DNA of 64,000 nucleotides from Microglena sp. YARC (lineage: Eukaryota; Chlorophyta; Chlorophyceae; Chlamydomonadales; Chlamydomonadaceae), in contig CM039463.1 in the NCBI GenBank assembly GCA_022414725.1, positions 57,695,837 through 57,759,836 on the forward strand, given 5' to 3'. Of the stretch, positions 40,486 through 52,491 are shown piece by piece; position 1 is the stretch's first letter; each line of letters opens with the position of its first letter. Under the pieces are notes generated by a model. That model made no database searches and was not told where the DNA came from. It saw only the letters and a list, made by a program, of their open reading frames with translations. Both the position numbers and the translations under genes were made by a program.

Positions 40486-41517
40486 CTAACGGGAAGCGGT
40501 CATTCCGTGCATGCGGACAAACCGCCAGAACACAGCAGGATCAAGGGGCTTGGTGAAGGGGTCAGCACACTTGTCCTTAGTGTTAACATAGGCAACCTTT
40601 AGTCTACCATCCTCCACCAACTCCTTGATATAGTGATGAATCACATCAATGTGCTTGCTGCGAGGAATCAGCTGCCAGTCATTGGCCCAACTCAGAGACC
40701 CCAGGTTGTCACCCTGAATGGTGACAGTGGTACATGGTAACCCCATATCAGCCCTCAACTTCTTCAACCATTGCACCTCCCTGGCAGTCTGAGCCAGGGC
40801 TTGATACTCAGCCTCACTAGAGCTAATAGCAACAGTAGGTTGCCTCTTGCTCATCCAGTTCACTAGGCACCCAGCAGCAAGCACAGCATAGCCAGTCTGA
40901 GACCTCCTGTCAGACCCATCATCAGCAAAGGATGAGTCACTAAAGACAGTAAAAGAGAACTCAGGGCTGTGGGTGTAAGTGAGGCCCAGGTGGGAATGAG
41001 TCCTCAAATACAAGAGCAAGCGCTTGGCTGCCCCCCAGAGGGGGACAGTAGGGTGAGCAGAAAAAACCTGGACAGATAGCTTACAGCAAAAGAAATATCA
41101 GGCCTGGTGCAGGTAGCCAAGTATAGCAAAGCACCTACAAGAGAGAGGTACTGGCTATTAGAGGGCAGGGGATCTCCAGGAGCATCAGTGACAGTGCACT
41201 TGGCCATGGGGGCAGAGAACTTGGGCTTGGCTGCAGAGGTGAGACCAAACTGCTCCTCCAGATCAACAATGTAGGAGTGCTGGGAGAGGTTGATCTGAAC
41301 ACACCTGCCATCAGAGTTAAGTGTAACATGCATGTCCAGTGAGAGAAACTGGACAGGCACACCCAACTCCTTGACCTCCCAGCCAGCAGCCTCCATAGCC
41401 TTGATCAGCAATGCATACAAAGCCAGATCATCAAAAGCACAGATAAAATCATCAACATAGGTCAGAACATAGCTCCACCCACCAAAGGAATCCCTTCTAA
41501 AATACAGAGCTGGTTCT
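40486..41517 (-). pseudogene. Minus-strand Ty1/copia pol, 3' half (RT end and RNase H)
   Basis: Read from 41517 down: EPALYFRR, then TYVDDF (the RT catalytic YVDD box, about 41455), LATCTRPDISFAVSYLSR, then a frameshift near 41010 and the RNase H part with SDSSFADD, AISSSEAEYQAL, IQGDN and DPFTKPL, ending at 40486. The element was cut at 41517/41518 by insertion of the plus-strand copia element. Its other half lies at 56259-58379. Confidence 0.9.
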
Positions 41518-41521
41518 GCCT

Positions 41522-41764
41522 TGTCTATAGACCGGTTCTCCCGGTCCAGCTAGAGTGTCTTGGGGCGCCAGGCCTTCTGCCTGCTGGAAGCTTCCATAGT
41601 AGTGCCTCCGTCCGTTAGGGCCGGCACCTACCGGCGGCAGTACCCTGAGGTACTGTCGCCTTTCCCTTCTTATACCTTCCATGTCGCTTGACATGCTATC
41701 ACGATTGTAAGCACACGCCCTTCCCTGTGAGAGTGCTCAAGACATATCGCTCCGGAAAACTAAA
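41522..41764 (+). repeat. 5' LTR of plus-strand copia element
   Basis: Begins TGTCTATAGACCGG; about 243 bp. Matches 56008-56258 apart from several small indels (for example a CTG duplication, and TTAT and TAGTTCC missing here). Flanking GCCTT(G) at 41518-41523 is repeated at 56259. Confidence 0.88.
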
Positions 41765-41977
41765 GGGTATCGCCCATCAACGCCGCAACGTGTTCCACTG
41801 CAACAGACTTGAGCGCATCAAGCCTGTTACGTAACGGGTAAAGGGTATACCCTGTCCGTAGATCCCGAGCTCCCGCGCACCTGCAGTGCCTTCTACAGTT
41901 GCCGCCGCAACAACCGAAGGAAAAGGATCTCAGTTGCAGAATCTTCTCTGATTGCTAGGCACCCCGCTGGAACACCA

Positions 41978-42008
<31 letters not shown>

Positions 42009-42256
42009 GCGTCTACCCATCGTTCCCTCTCCTCCTTTTCCGCCGACTCCTTACCCCATCGGCCCCGCAAGCCAACTGTAACCCCCCCCCCCCCCTCCCC
42101 CCCCCCCCCCCCCCCCCCCCCGACTTGTACCCTGCATCGTCCCAGCCCTTCTCAAATGGATGCACCGTCGGAGTCCAACGCTACAGAGTTTCACCAATGG
42201 CTCAAGGACATCTCCCAGGATATTAAGGTGATGGAGGAAGAAAGTACCGTGTAGAC
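41765..42256 (+). other. Copia leader and gag remnant with C29 and C25 tracts
   Basis: The leader after the LTR starts GGGTATCGCCCATC, in the position of the primer-binding site. C29 at 41979-42007 and C14-T-C25 at 42082-42121 lie within a Pro/Ser-rich frame. A short gag-like start MDAPSESNATEFHQWLKDIS (42156 onward) ends at TAG 42252-42254. Confidence 0.6.
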
Positions 42257-43453
42257 ATGCCCCTATCTAAGATAAAACTTAACTCTAAGATCTACATCTT
42301 GGACCACATGTCCCCGGCACTCAGAATACATTACAAGGATTCCATCCACATAGACCTTATGTACTGGCTCAAAGATGTTTATGCAGACTGGTACTTTGAG
42401 AACGCGGATCCTGGCACAGATGATGTGCCATTCCCATGGCTCAACATGAGACCCTTTTACAAAACTAAGGATGAGGAGCCAATACCCCTATCAAACGCCA
42501 GCACAAGTCCTCAACAACCACAGCAAGACAACAAACCCAGTACTCACTATGCCCTTAATGCAACCAAACACACACGAAGCATATACAAAAACTGGATCAT
42601 GGACACAGTTGCAACCTCACACATGACTGGAGATGCCAGCCTTCTATATGACATAAAAGACATAAACCCCATAAAAGTCCTCACAGCCTCTGGTCATACC
42701 TACATTACAAAGTCTGGCACAGCCCTCATCAGAGGAGAGAATGGCAAACTTCACAACCTCCTCAATGTCCACCTTAACTCAGATCAGAACACACCCAACT
42801 TGTTCTCAATGGCACCAGCTATCAAAAATGTACCCAACATGGAAATCAAATTCACCTCTAACGAAGGTACCATGACCATCAATAACAAAATCATCATCTC
42901 AGGATCTAAGAAACGTAACCTGTACCTAGTCCTTGTAGTCGAACATGATCCTACACTGATCAGAGGATCAGAATACACGACAGCTGTAGCAATGGCAGCC
43001 GTCTCCAGAAAGACCCCTATGACAGCTGAACTACAACACATCAGATTAGGACATCTAGCCTACAGTTCCTTAGCAAGAATGGCCTCAGAAGACATGGTCA
43101 TTGGAAACGACATCACCTCATCTGCATTCAGGAAAATGAGTAAGCAAACCTGTGAGATCTGCATCCTCTCCAAGATGGACAAAAACCCCTACCCCACATC
43201 TCACACCAGAGCTACCAGACCCATGGGAATCATTCACATTGACATGAGTGGGAAAATGAAAATTCCTAGCCTGAATGGCAGCCTCTACTTCCGAGGCATT
43301 CTAGATGATTACTCTAAATACTCCATTGTTACATTTCACAAAACCAAAAGTGCAGTAGCCAGTGCAACAATCACTGAGCTTGAACGGTATGAAGTCCTCA
43401 CCCAGAACAAAATTGGAACTATTTTCTGTGACAATGGATCAGAATACATTTGC
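42257..43453 (+). pseudogene. Copia gag-protease-integrase N-terminal part
   Basis: A continuous frame carries WIMDTVATSHMTGD, where the copia protease D-S/T-G-A-T-x-H-M motif has Val in place of Gly, so the protease may be inactive. HIRLGHLAYSSLARM with CEICILSKM follows (the HHCC pre-integrase zinc finger), then HIDMSG (first integrase Asp) and FCDNGSEYI (second Asp). The frame is cut at 43453 by the gypsy LTR and resumes at 52845. Confidence 0.88.
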
Positions 43454-43801
43454 TGTAACGGTACAGAACCCTTCACGGGTACTCTGGCCGTCCAGCAAGG
43501 CATACGGGTACACCGTACCCGTAAGCCACGTGACGAACGCACATGATACAGTACCATACCTATGTACTGCCTCATCTCTCACAACGCACACGTTGCGCAC
43601 ATAGACACGAGCTACTCGGAACGAACCCTTCTACTCCTACCACGAAGACGTTCTTTCCAAGCTACTCGACATCCCCTACCTAGGTAACCCTCCACCTGTT
43701 CTGCTAGTTCACCCATATCAACATACACGTAAACACACATCACGCATCACGTTACTCTAGACTAACCCCTCAAGCTGCTAGGAGCATCCAGAGCTGTTAC
43801 A
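43454..43801 (+). repeat. 5' LTR of gypsy element 1
   Basis: 348 bp, TGTAAC...GTTACA ends. Differs from the 3' LTR (52492-52839) at one position seen by eye (C at 43665, T at 52703). Flanked on the left by TTTGC (43449-43453). Confidence 0.95.
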
Positions 43802-43802
43802 A

Positions 43803-43814
43803 TGGTAGCGGAGC
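43803..43814 (+). promoter_or_regulatory. Primer-binding site of gypsy element 1
   Basis: TGGTAGCGGAGC begins 1 nt after the LTR, resembling the initiator-Met-type site used by many plant LTR elements. Element 2 has TGGTCACGGAGC at the same position. Confidence 0.65.
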
Positions 43815-44575
43815 TGAGTGGTTTCGTTCCCTAGGGACCTCACGCATACACATACGCACGCATACGAATTTTTCTTCGAATTAATCGCACCCGCCAGGAC
43901 ATCCTGTCAGCTTTTCTGGCATTTGCTGCTCTTCGTTGGACTGTCTTCCCTGACCTGTGGCTACGAGTACGTAGCGCCTGCTCTGTTCTCGCAGTGCTCT
44001 GTCCTGTCCGTTTCGCCCCGCCCTAGGCCGCCTGCGACCTGTCTTGCATGGGCATCTTTTCCTAGCCTGCCCTGACCCTGTATGGCCTACGCTCTCGATT
44101 CTAGCATTCACGTCTTGGCCTTTTGGGCATAGCTTCTAACGCTCTATTCACGAGTGGTATACTCGCGGCTGAATCAATAGCGCAGCATCGGCTCCATTGG
44201 CCACCTCAGCCGTACTTGCTTTAATTAGGGTACTTCACGAGTCTGTCTGGCGGCTCTCCTTGCTTGCTGCATCATCTATTGGTGCTGTCCACCTGCTGTG
44301 TTGCTCATCCTGTCGCGCAATTCGAGTCGTTGGTGATTTTCCCTTGCTTGCCCTGTGGTCCGTGCCTTCGCAGTGCTTATATCCCTCATCATATTCTGGA
44401 CGAACGCGTCATTAACAGTTACGCTTGAGGCATTTTCAGCTCGTTACGCTCGCAAAATTTGCTAGTCCCTGGTGCAGGTGATTTTTTGGCTTTCTTGGAG
44501 TTGCGAGTAATTCCCCTCTCTCGCCCACCACTCATCCCTGTCCAGCCTACTTACTTTTTTCGTTGCCTGTGCAGA

Positions 44576-45961
44576 ATGGCCTCACACAAAGTTGCAACCC
44601 CGGGCACCAACGCCGCTGCTGAGCAGCTGACGACGTCAGTGGTCGACACCAATCCTGAAGGGATTGCGTCGTCCGACACTGAGACAGACACGGAACCCAA
44701 TGTGACGCAGGACGAGTCCGCCTCTGCCGACGCGCGGCCCACTGTTTCAGTGAGCACGTTGCAACCTCTGGTTGCTGGCTTCACTGGCCTGGCCGCATCC
44801 TCGGGTGCGCCGACCGCGACCGCACCCCTGGGCGCGGGCGTTGCCCCGCCGACGACGACGACGGACGAGCCCTGCCTCGAGGTGGCCAGTGCGCGGTATC
44901 AAGCTAGCGCTGAGCGCAAGCGCCGTGAGCACATGGGTGGTCACTTGATCGCGGCTGAGCAGATCGGCCACCTCCGATCGGAGCTCAGCCAGGCCGCCAC
45001 CGCCAATTCGGCCTTGACCGAGCAGTTTACAGCGGCTCTCGCCGCTAAGGACGCCGACGTCGCCGATCTCCAGCGCCGCCTCACCGCCTCAGGCGTCGCT
45101 ACTGAAGCAGCGCTGGCCAGCCAGTGCACCCCTGCGGAGCGCCATGAGCTCGTTGAGAGCCACTACATCCTCGGCAGGGATTTGGGCAAGAGTCGCCTGG
45201 AGTTGGCCGACCTCCAGACCACTTACGATTTGGCGATGTCGGACGCCAAGTCCGCTTCAAAGACGCTGCGCACGGTGCTGGAGACTACCGAGAGAGACCT
45301 CATTCGATCTCAAACAGGTGAGCACAGTCTTACGCCCGATGGGTACAGAACCAACCTGCCTTTCACGGTTTGCAATCCATTTGCTCATATTGAGGACATA
45401 CCTTCCCGCTCGGATGGTCCTCGCGCTGTTTTGCCCGTCAATCGCACACTGTTCCCCCCCAAACCGGCGGCATTGACTAACTCCCCACGTTCCCCCCCCC
45501 ATGCAGAGCTCGCCCCCCTTCGTGCAGAGAACGCGGGAGAACATCGACTTCGGCAAGCGCCCAGTCGCTGCTTCCGCTGTTCCCTCTGCTCCCGCCCTCA
45601 CGCAAGCTGATGTCTCGGCCATCATCGCGGCGCATCTCGCTGCTTTGCCTCGCAATGAGACAGGCGAGCCCATGGACACCGAGAATGACCCCCGCAGCTC
45701 CACCAGCGACGCCCTCTTCCAAGGGAACGGGAACGGCAGGACTGTCGGGCGCAAGCATGCGCTGCCGCAGTCCGCCCGTCATGAGGACACCGCCCCTCTT
45801 GGCGACAACGCCCCGCTGGACCCCATCGCTGCGCGCTAGCAAGCGCTGATGCGCGCCCGCCAGGCGAAAGCAGCGCCGTTGTATGCCAAGGCGGCGGAGC
45901 CGGATGGTTTGCTGTACTACCACTCCGCGGACCGCCCTATCGCACCCTATGCCGACGCTAA
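44576..45961 (+). pseudogene. Gypsy element 1, gag N-terminal region
   Basis: ATG at 44576 (MASHKVATPGTNAAAEQ) is chosen because element 2 has the homologous start at 59873. A long Ala-rich coiled coil follows (IGHLRSELSQAATANSALTE ...). A GTGAGC donor-like site at 45318 and ATGCAG acceptor near 45506 suggest an intron. The following segment (QSSPPFVQRTRENI to DPIAAR) hits TAG at 45837-45839, after which the frame stays open to about 45966. Confidence 0.65.
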
Positions 45962-45964
45962 GTT

Positions 45965-47815
45965 GTGGGTAATTCTGGGTTGATTAATCTGATAGCTGTC
46001 GCTCAGGTCGCCCCGACGTTCACTCCAGAACCGTTTCAACTCCCCGACGCCTATGCACCCTCGGGTTCTCTCACGGGCAAAATGCAACGAGGTTCGATCC
46101 CGCGGGGGGGCGCTACCCCTTCCCTGCCGACAGTACCACCCGGCGCGCCAGTACCCCCCGACGACCCCGTTTCGGTCTCTGACTACTTCTCGTCGGACGA
46201 CGACATCACCGATCCCCCTAGATCGTCCTGCCAGGCGCCGCCTGTCAGACCGACCTCGGATCGCGCTCCTCGGGCGACTCGGCCCGAGCCCCCAACGTCG
46301 CCCGCGATGCCTTCGACGGAGCCCCCGGCCCCTGTTCGACCTCGTGCAAAGCGCGCAGCTCAGCTGCCGGCGGACACCCCTTCGCCGACGCGACAGGCTC
46401 GCGCGGACACGCCCCTGACTCCGGACGCCCCGCCATGTGGGCCCGGTTCGCTCCCGCTGCTCGCCCCTCCTCCCGCTGATCGCGCCCCTCGTCACGCTGA
46501 TCGCGAAAATGGGTTTGCAAATCGTGTTACTAAAATGAGAACGGAATTACGTCTCATTGATCAAAAACTGTCGGACAAGTGTTCTAGGGCTAAGTTGCGA
46601 CGATGGGTCTTCAATGTAGTCACGATCCTCGAGCTCCAGGTTGCCGACGGTTACCTTGGGCCGTTTGAACGCATTGTTCCACATCTGTCGGGCGCATTCA
46701 CTGGCCAACTCCGCACCACTTTCAACGAAGCATGGGCGGGCAACGAGTTAGACGGGTTGGATTTCATGGGCATAGTGACATGGGCGGAATCGCTCCTCAT
46801 GCCCGAACTATTAACGGAATCACACGTCGCTCTCACCAAACTACACGAAGGTGGCTTGCGCCAAGATACTCGATCTTTGCAGAATTATTACCACGCCATC
46901 AAGTCGGAATTTCGAAAAGTCCCTGATCTCACCGATCGCGAGGAGTTAAACTTCTTTCGCACAGGACTCTCAGACGATCTCCGCGCCGGAGCACACTCTA
47001 GGCGCCAGTCGGGCACGTTGTTCGAAACAATGGAGGACTTGTTCCGCTATCTGCAATTGGACGAGGCGAGGAAAGTTGTCGCGGCTCGTGGCAAATCCTT
47101 GACGGACAAGCACGATCGCCATCTGAGGGGAGGTTACGCTAATCAAAAGTCGAGGTACCCGTTCAAGAGGCCCGCGGATACTAAATACCCGGGTAAGGAC
47201 CTTACATTCAATCGCGTACAATTTACCAAATCCCCCCCCTCCGATTCTGACACTGATTCTTTCTCTTCGCAGGGCCTAAGAACCACCGACGACGGCGGGG
47301 AGATGAACTCTCGCCCAGCCAAGAGCCCCAAACTGGAGGCCAACGGTAGTCGCAACCCGGCCGCTGGCCGAGGAGGTGGAGGACGTAGTGCGACGCACAC
47401 AGCCAAGCTGGGTGGATCGCCAAGGTCGCAGGTCCTCAGTTTGCAAGGTGCTGATCGCACGCTCGGGAGAGGCTCTATTAGCCGCGGCGCGGGCCGTGGT
47501 GGTCGAGGAGGATACGGACAGGGTGCGGGTCGGGGCCGGTCACAGGCCGTCGGGCCGCGAACCCCCGACTTTTTGGGTCAAGACCCTCAGAATGCTATGC
47601 ACATGAACAACTCGGTCAGCGTTGGGCAAACCATCTGGCTTCAAAACGGAGCCCGCTGCTTCTTCTGTTTCCGCTGGATGAAAACGTGTGCGCAGTCGCT
47701 GAATGCTGACAGCTGCTGCCGCACACGAGACTTGCCCAACTGGCCTGCCCTCAATGAGACGACATGTCCCGACTGGGCCCTTGACGGCAACGGTCCCATC
47801 CCGATTTGGGAATAG
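45965..47815 (+). CDS. Gypsy element 1, gag capsid and RGG-rich nucleocapsid
   Basis: 616 codons. A Pro-rich N-terminal part is followed by a helical capsid region (about residues 190-400: VTILELQVADGYLGPFERIV, LTKLHEGGLRQDTRSLQNYY, FFRTGLSDDLRAG), then an RGG-type basic tail (GRGGRGGYGQGAGRGR) for nucleic-acid binding. A Cys cluster (CFFCFRWMKTC...SCC) lies near the end, without the His of a classic CCHC knuckle. The first codons may be intronic (GTAATT at 45967, TCAG at 46007). Confidence 0.8.
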   Translation: MGNSGLINLIAVAQVAPTFTPEPFQLPDAYAPSGSLTGKMQRGSIPRGGATPSLPTVPPGAPVPPDDPVSVSDYFSSDDDITDPPRSSCQAPPVRPTSDRAPRATRPEPPTSPAMPSTEPPAPVRPRAKRAAQLPADTPSPTRQARADTPLTPDAPPCGPGSLPLLAPPPADRAPRHADRENGFANRVTKMRTELRLIDQKLSDKCSRAKLRRWVFNVVTILELQVADGYLGPFERIVPHLSGAFTGQLRTTFNEAWAGNELDGLDFMGIVTWAESLLMPELLTESHVALTKLHEGGLRQDTRSLQNYYHAIKSEFRKVPDLTDREELNFFRTGLSDDLRAGAHSRRQSGTLFETMEDLFRYLQLDEARKVVAARGKSLTDKHDRHLRGGYANQKSRYPFKRPADTKYPGKDLTFNRVQFTKSPPSDSDTDSFSSQGLRTTDDGGEMNSRPAKSPKLEANGSRNPAAGRGGGGRSATHTAKLGGSPRSQVLSLQGADRTLGRGSISRGAGRGGRGGYGQGAGRGRSQAVGPRTPDFLGQDPQNAMHMNNSVSVGQTIWLQNGARCFFCFRWMKTCAQSLNADSCCRTRDLPNWPALNETTCPDWALDGNGPIPIWE

Positions 47816-48216
47816 GAATCGGCCGGTCAGGTATTGACGATCCTAGATCGTGTAATTGGCGACGATAAAGTAGTAGTAGTCGAGCCACTTGAGCTCTTGT
47901 TGCAAGTTCAAGAGGAACTATTTTCTAACTTGGGCTTAACCCCATCTATTGATGTAACTTCTACTAATACCTTTTCGTCCCCTTGTCTCTTGAAGTTCTC
48001 TACGGAGTTTGGCATGCGAGTCTCCATCGCAAACGAGTTCATATAAGCGCACCCCATTCCGGAAGACGTCGTGTCGGTGTTGGAACACTATTGGGAATGC
48101 AAAAACGATGCACCCTTCGACACATCGGGTATGTTCATCCTCCCGGAAAGTGCAAGTAACGATAAACATGTCTCCAGTCTCCTCCAAGGTATGGAGTTAT
48201 TTAAGGAGTATCAATC
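47816..48216 (+). other. Spacer between gag and protease frames of gypsy element 1
   Basis: Partly open (VVVEPLELLLQVQEELF, then a stop at about 48044-48046, then HYWECKNDAPFDTSGMF). It appears to be decayed coding sequence linking gag to pol. Confidence 0.5.
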
Positions 48217-49593
48217 GTGCGACCACCATATGAAACCCCGCCCCAAGGGGTCACCTTCGAATATAATAAGGTCGCCATCCAAGTATGGTATGACCCTCCC
48301 GATTCCGAGCGAGCCGTCCAAATCAAAAAGGATTGGCACGCGAACAATGACGCGACCAAGGCAGTATACTTTGGCCCCGCACCTGAGGAGGGCATCCCCA
48401 GTCCGGTTGAAACCCGTCAAAAAAAACACTGGTGGTCGGAGGTATTGGATCCCAAAGTTCGCGAAAAACAAATCGCTGCCAGACGGTCAACGAAGTGCAT
48501 CCGTCGCAATCACGCACAACGAAATACGAACACTTCCCCCGTGCTCACTACGCGAGCCAATCGGGTATACGAAGTCAACTCCGCGACAGCCCCCGATATG
48601 CTTTTCAACGCCCGATCTGGCGCGAAGCAATTGCTCACATTGGCAGACTCGGGCGCGACGGGGTGCCTTATGGAAAAGCAAACGGCTGAGGATCTCGGTT
48701 TGCACATCCGCCCTTGGGGAAACGAACGCGACAGATTCACTTGCGCTAACGACGGAATTATCAAAATCCGCGGGACGGCCACGCTCCCTATCCACATACA
48801 ACGATATGTTGGCAAAGTGTTTGTCCATGTCGTTGACAAACTTCCTGGAGGATTAGACCTAATCCTCGGATCCGACTGGATGCGCGATGAAAGAGCCGTC
48901 CTCGACTACGATCGCATGACCATTTCGCTCAAACGGTACGGCTGCTGTATAACCCCTATTAACAGGCAGCGGGACGAAACGGCTCATTCCTTCTTCACCA
49001 TGGCGCTATCGGGCAAGTCAACTGCTGACCCGGTCATTACGGGTCGCAAAGCAGCAAAGCTTTTGAAGGCTGGCGCTAACCACGTCATGGTCAACGTCCG
49101 CGAATCGCGGGCGGAGTTACCGGCGTCAAATGTCACTGCCGATGAAAGAGCGAAATTGCTCACGAAATTATTGCCGTCCGACGGACCGTTACCTGGTCCG
49201 CCAGTGGCTAGCATGGATTTCGAAAATTGGATCTACGACAACATCCTTGACCACGACGATAAAACGCTAATCTCGGCCAGCGATCTGCGCGCCCTTCTAT
49301 GGAAATATCGCAAAGTCTTCAACAATTTGCCGATGGGGACTCCTAACCATCGCGTCATACCTCACGTCATCAAAACGCAAGACAATGCGTACGCCCTGTA
49401 TCGCAGGAATCGTCGCATGAGTCCAGCCGAGACATTGCTATGTGAAGAATACGTCTCCGACCTTTTACAACAAGGCTTCATCGCCCCGAGCTCGTCCCCG
49501 TACGGAGCGCCGATTATGATCATAGCAAAACCAGGCGGAACGGGATACCGTGTTGTTTGCGATTGGCGAGCACTCAACAACCTTACGATTTAA
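48217..49593 (+). pseudogene. Gypsy element 1, protease and RT N-terminus
   Basis: TLADSGATGCLM is the retropepsin active site (about 48640-48675) and LILGSDWM the closing motif. The RT starts with YRRNRRMSP, EEYVSDLLQQGFIAPSSSPY, VVCDWRALNNLTI and is cut by TAA at 49591-49593, where a Lys or Asp codon is usual. The next codons (NRYPLPRID) continue in the same frame, so a single nonsense change is enough to explain it. Confidence 0.85.
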
Positions 49594-50093
49594 AATAGGT
49601 ATCCCCTTCCCCGTATTGACGAGACCATTGACCGTCTGGGTGGAGCTACTTTGTTTAGTTCCCTGGACCTCACGTCTGGTTATTACCAAATACGTATATC
49701 GGACGAGGACGCGCCGAAGACTGTGTTTACTACCCCGATGGGTCAGTTCGAATTTAAAGTCCTTGGGATGGGGTTGGCGAACGCGCCTGCCACGTTCCAA
49801 GCAGTCATGAACCAGATATTCGCGCCCTACTTGCACACATTCGTCGTGGTCTACTTGGACGATATCTTGGTTTACGGACGCACTCCGGCGGAACACTTGG
49901 CCAAGTTGGCCACGGTCCTCCAGGTCCTCCAGGACAACGAATTCTACGCGAAGCTCTCCAAATGTTCATTCAACAAAACAGAGGTTGAATTCCTTGGTCA
50001 TTACATTGGACGCGACGGAATTAAAGTTGATCCAAAAAAGGTTAGCACACTCCGCGACTGGCCTACTCTGAAAACGGCTCATTATTCCTCGGT
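49594..50093 (+). pseudogene. Gypsy element 1, RT catalytic core
   Basis: NRYPLPRI, SSLDLTSGYYQIRI, GLANAPATFQAVMNQIF and VYLDDILVYG (the YxDD box as YLDD, about 49851-49862) are all present. The frame is lost near 50085, where a short deletion removes part of the connection before YFRKFIQGYSSLAAPLQ. Confidence 0.88.
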
Positions 50094-52322
50094 TTGTGCA
50101 ATTATTTTCGCAAGTTTATCCAAGGCTATTCGTCCCTCGCCGCCCCTCTTCAGACCTTGTCTAACATCAAGGGTGAGCTTGGCCCCTTGTTCAAAGATCA
50201 ACATCTCGTAGCATTCGAAGGCCTCAAAGAAGCCTTGCTTTCCGCCCCAGTCCTCGCACTTCCGGATTTTAGCAAACCTTTCGAAGTCATTACTGACGCA
50301 TCATTACTCGGTACGGGCGCCGTGCTCTTACAAGATAAACACCCCATCGCCTTCGCAAGCAAAAAGTATATCCCAGCGGAGCTGAACTATACAACGACAG
50401 AACAAGAAATGTTAGCGATCGTCCACGCGTTGACCGAATGGCGGTGCTACCTAGAAGGTTCCCACATGACGTTGGTCACCGACCACAATCCGCTCACATA
50501 CTTCGATACCAAGGCGGTCCTTTCACGACGCATGGGTCGCTGGCAGGAGGACCTCGCGCCCTTTAGCTATACTTGGGAGTATCACGCGGGTCGCAATAAT
50601 ATGGCGGACCCGGTCAGTCGCAACCCCAACCTCTCCGCCCCCGCTGACGTCGCGGCCGCGCACCAGCTGTTGGTGTTCTCTCTCTTGGTCAGCGAATGCC
50701 GTCCTCGATCCAAGAAACAACACCCTGTGGCGGTCGGTCCAACAGTCGTTGATATCCTACCCCGCCCTCCAACGGTCCTGCCCGCACCTTCGGTGCCGGT
50801 CAAGGAAACGCGTCGACACAGACGCCCGATGCCCTTGGCGTCGCCTCCCTCGTCTTTCTCCATCATGGATCGAATTTTGGCTGGGTACAAAACGGACTCA
50901 AACTTCACGCCGGGCTGCAAGCGCCTCCGTGATAAATTTTCCAGAAACGGGTACTGGTTCAAGAAAAACAAGTACGGCCGCAATTTTAATGCGTCCCCCT
51001 TGACGCAGCACTTCGCCTGGATATTATCCGCGAAGCTCACGATCCGGTTTACATGGGCCATTGCGGTCTCACCAAAACGTTGGAACTGGTCACACGCACT
51101 TTTACCCGTGGAAATTCCATACAAATTCTGGGAGTGCGTCTCCACGGACCTTATTACGGCGCTTCCACCAACATCGTCGGGCCATGATGCCATCGCTGTG
51201 TTCGTCGACAAGCTGTCCAAGATGGTTCATGTCGAACCTTGTCATACGATGATTAACGCAGAGGAATTCGCTTCCCTATACCTCAATCGTGTCATCCAAT
51301 ATCATGGTATCCCGAAGAAGCTCCTCAGTGATTGCGACGCGCGATTCACAGGTCATTTCGGCGTGGCTCTCCATCGTTTGATGGGCACGCGACAAGCGTT
51401 TTCGACAGCGTTCCATCCACAAACTGACGGTCAGACGGAACGCATGAACCGGGTCATCGAGGACATGATTTGCCACTACGTGGGGCCATACCATGACGAT
51501 TGGGATAAAGCTTTGGCATTGGTGGAGTTTGCAATCAACAATTCCTACCAAGAGTCCATTCAGAACACCCCCTTTCGGGCATACCTTGGCTACGACCCTA
51601 CGACGCCTCTCAAGGCGGAAGTCGAATCGAAATGTCCGGCTGCCAACGATTGGTGGGCTGATCACATTGAACGTCAAGATCAATGCAAGGCATGCATGCA
51701 AGCCGCTCAAGATCGGCAGAAAGCCCATTACGATAAACGACGAACGGAGGTTTTCTTCGACCTTGGTGATAAGGTTCTCTTGTCCACCCGCAATATGAAG
51801 TTCAAAGCAACGGGTAAACCAAAATGTACACCTCGTTTTGTTGGTCCTAATACGATTACCGAATGCATTGGTCCACGCGACGAGCAGACTGGAGTCGTCC
51901 GGCAAGTCACGGCGTGCCGCTTAGCCTTGCCTAAGATGATGCGCATCCACCCCGTGTTTCACGTGGGTTTGATCAAGCATTGGCGCTCTGATGGCGTTGT
52001 CCATGTTGGACAACCGCTTGAGTTCGACTCCGACGGCGCTCCGATTTGGAATATCCAATGCATCATGCGCGAAAAGTCGCGTGTCATCGGCACATCCAGC
52101 AAACGACGTCTCGAATACTTGGTCCGATGGCAAGACTTCGGTATTGAGCAAGACACTTGGGAACTCGCCAAGGCGGTCAAGAAAAGTGCCCCTCACGTCG
52201 TCGATGCATGGCAATCCCGTGTTACGCCCGTTGTATCCCGACGTACGTCGAAAAAACGGGCCCATCACCCACCCATCGCACTCGACGCATACGACACGGC
52301 GGTTAGATTGCTTTATTTATAA
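50094..52322 (+). pseudogene. Gypsy element 1, RNase H, integrase and chromodomain
   Basis: Continuous frame. RNase H: TDASLLGTGAVL, TTTEQEMLAIVHAL, TDHNPLTYF. The integrase zinc-finger region (about 51000-51100) is out of frame (the other frame reads EAHDPVYMGHCGLTKTLEL) and lacks its Cys pair. The catalytic core is intact: STDLITALP, SDCDARFTG, HPQTDGQTERMNRVIE (D, D, E). The C-terminal chromodomain has LEYLVRWQDFGIEQDTWE, which targets integration to modified histones in chromoviruses. Stop at 52320-52322. Confidence 0.88.
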
Positions 52323-52478
52323 AGCTGTCTTTCTTGGAGTACTCAAAAAGGATGTTAAATGGTTCTCTCCGAAACCAACTTGTTTCATCAAGTATATTTT
52401 GAGCACGGCACATACGACAACGACTGGTATTCACATCCCACCTCTATTACGATCAGATGCGGGGTCCGCATCTCTTCT

Positions 52479-52491
52479 GGAGGGGGGGGAG
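52479..52491 (+). promoter_or_regulatory. Polypurine tract of gypsy element 1
   Basis: GGAGGGGGGGGAG directly abuts the 3' LTR, the expected plus-strand priming site. The identical tract precedes 61854. Confidence 0.85.

Noticed and set aside
46245..46520. Arg-rich ORFs antisense to gag
   Set aside because: Shadow frames of a GC-rich gag region.
51276..51905. 209-codon minus-strand ORF, repeated at 60638-61267
   Set aside because: Antisense shadow of the integrase; its conservation between copies reflects the DNA duplication only.
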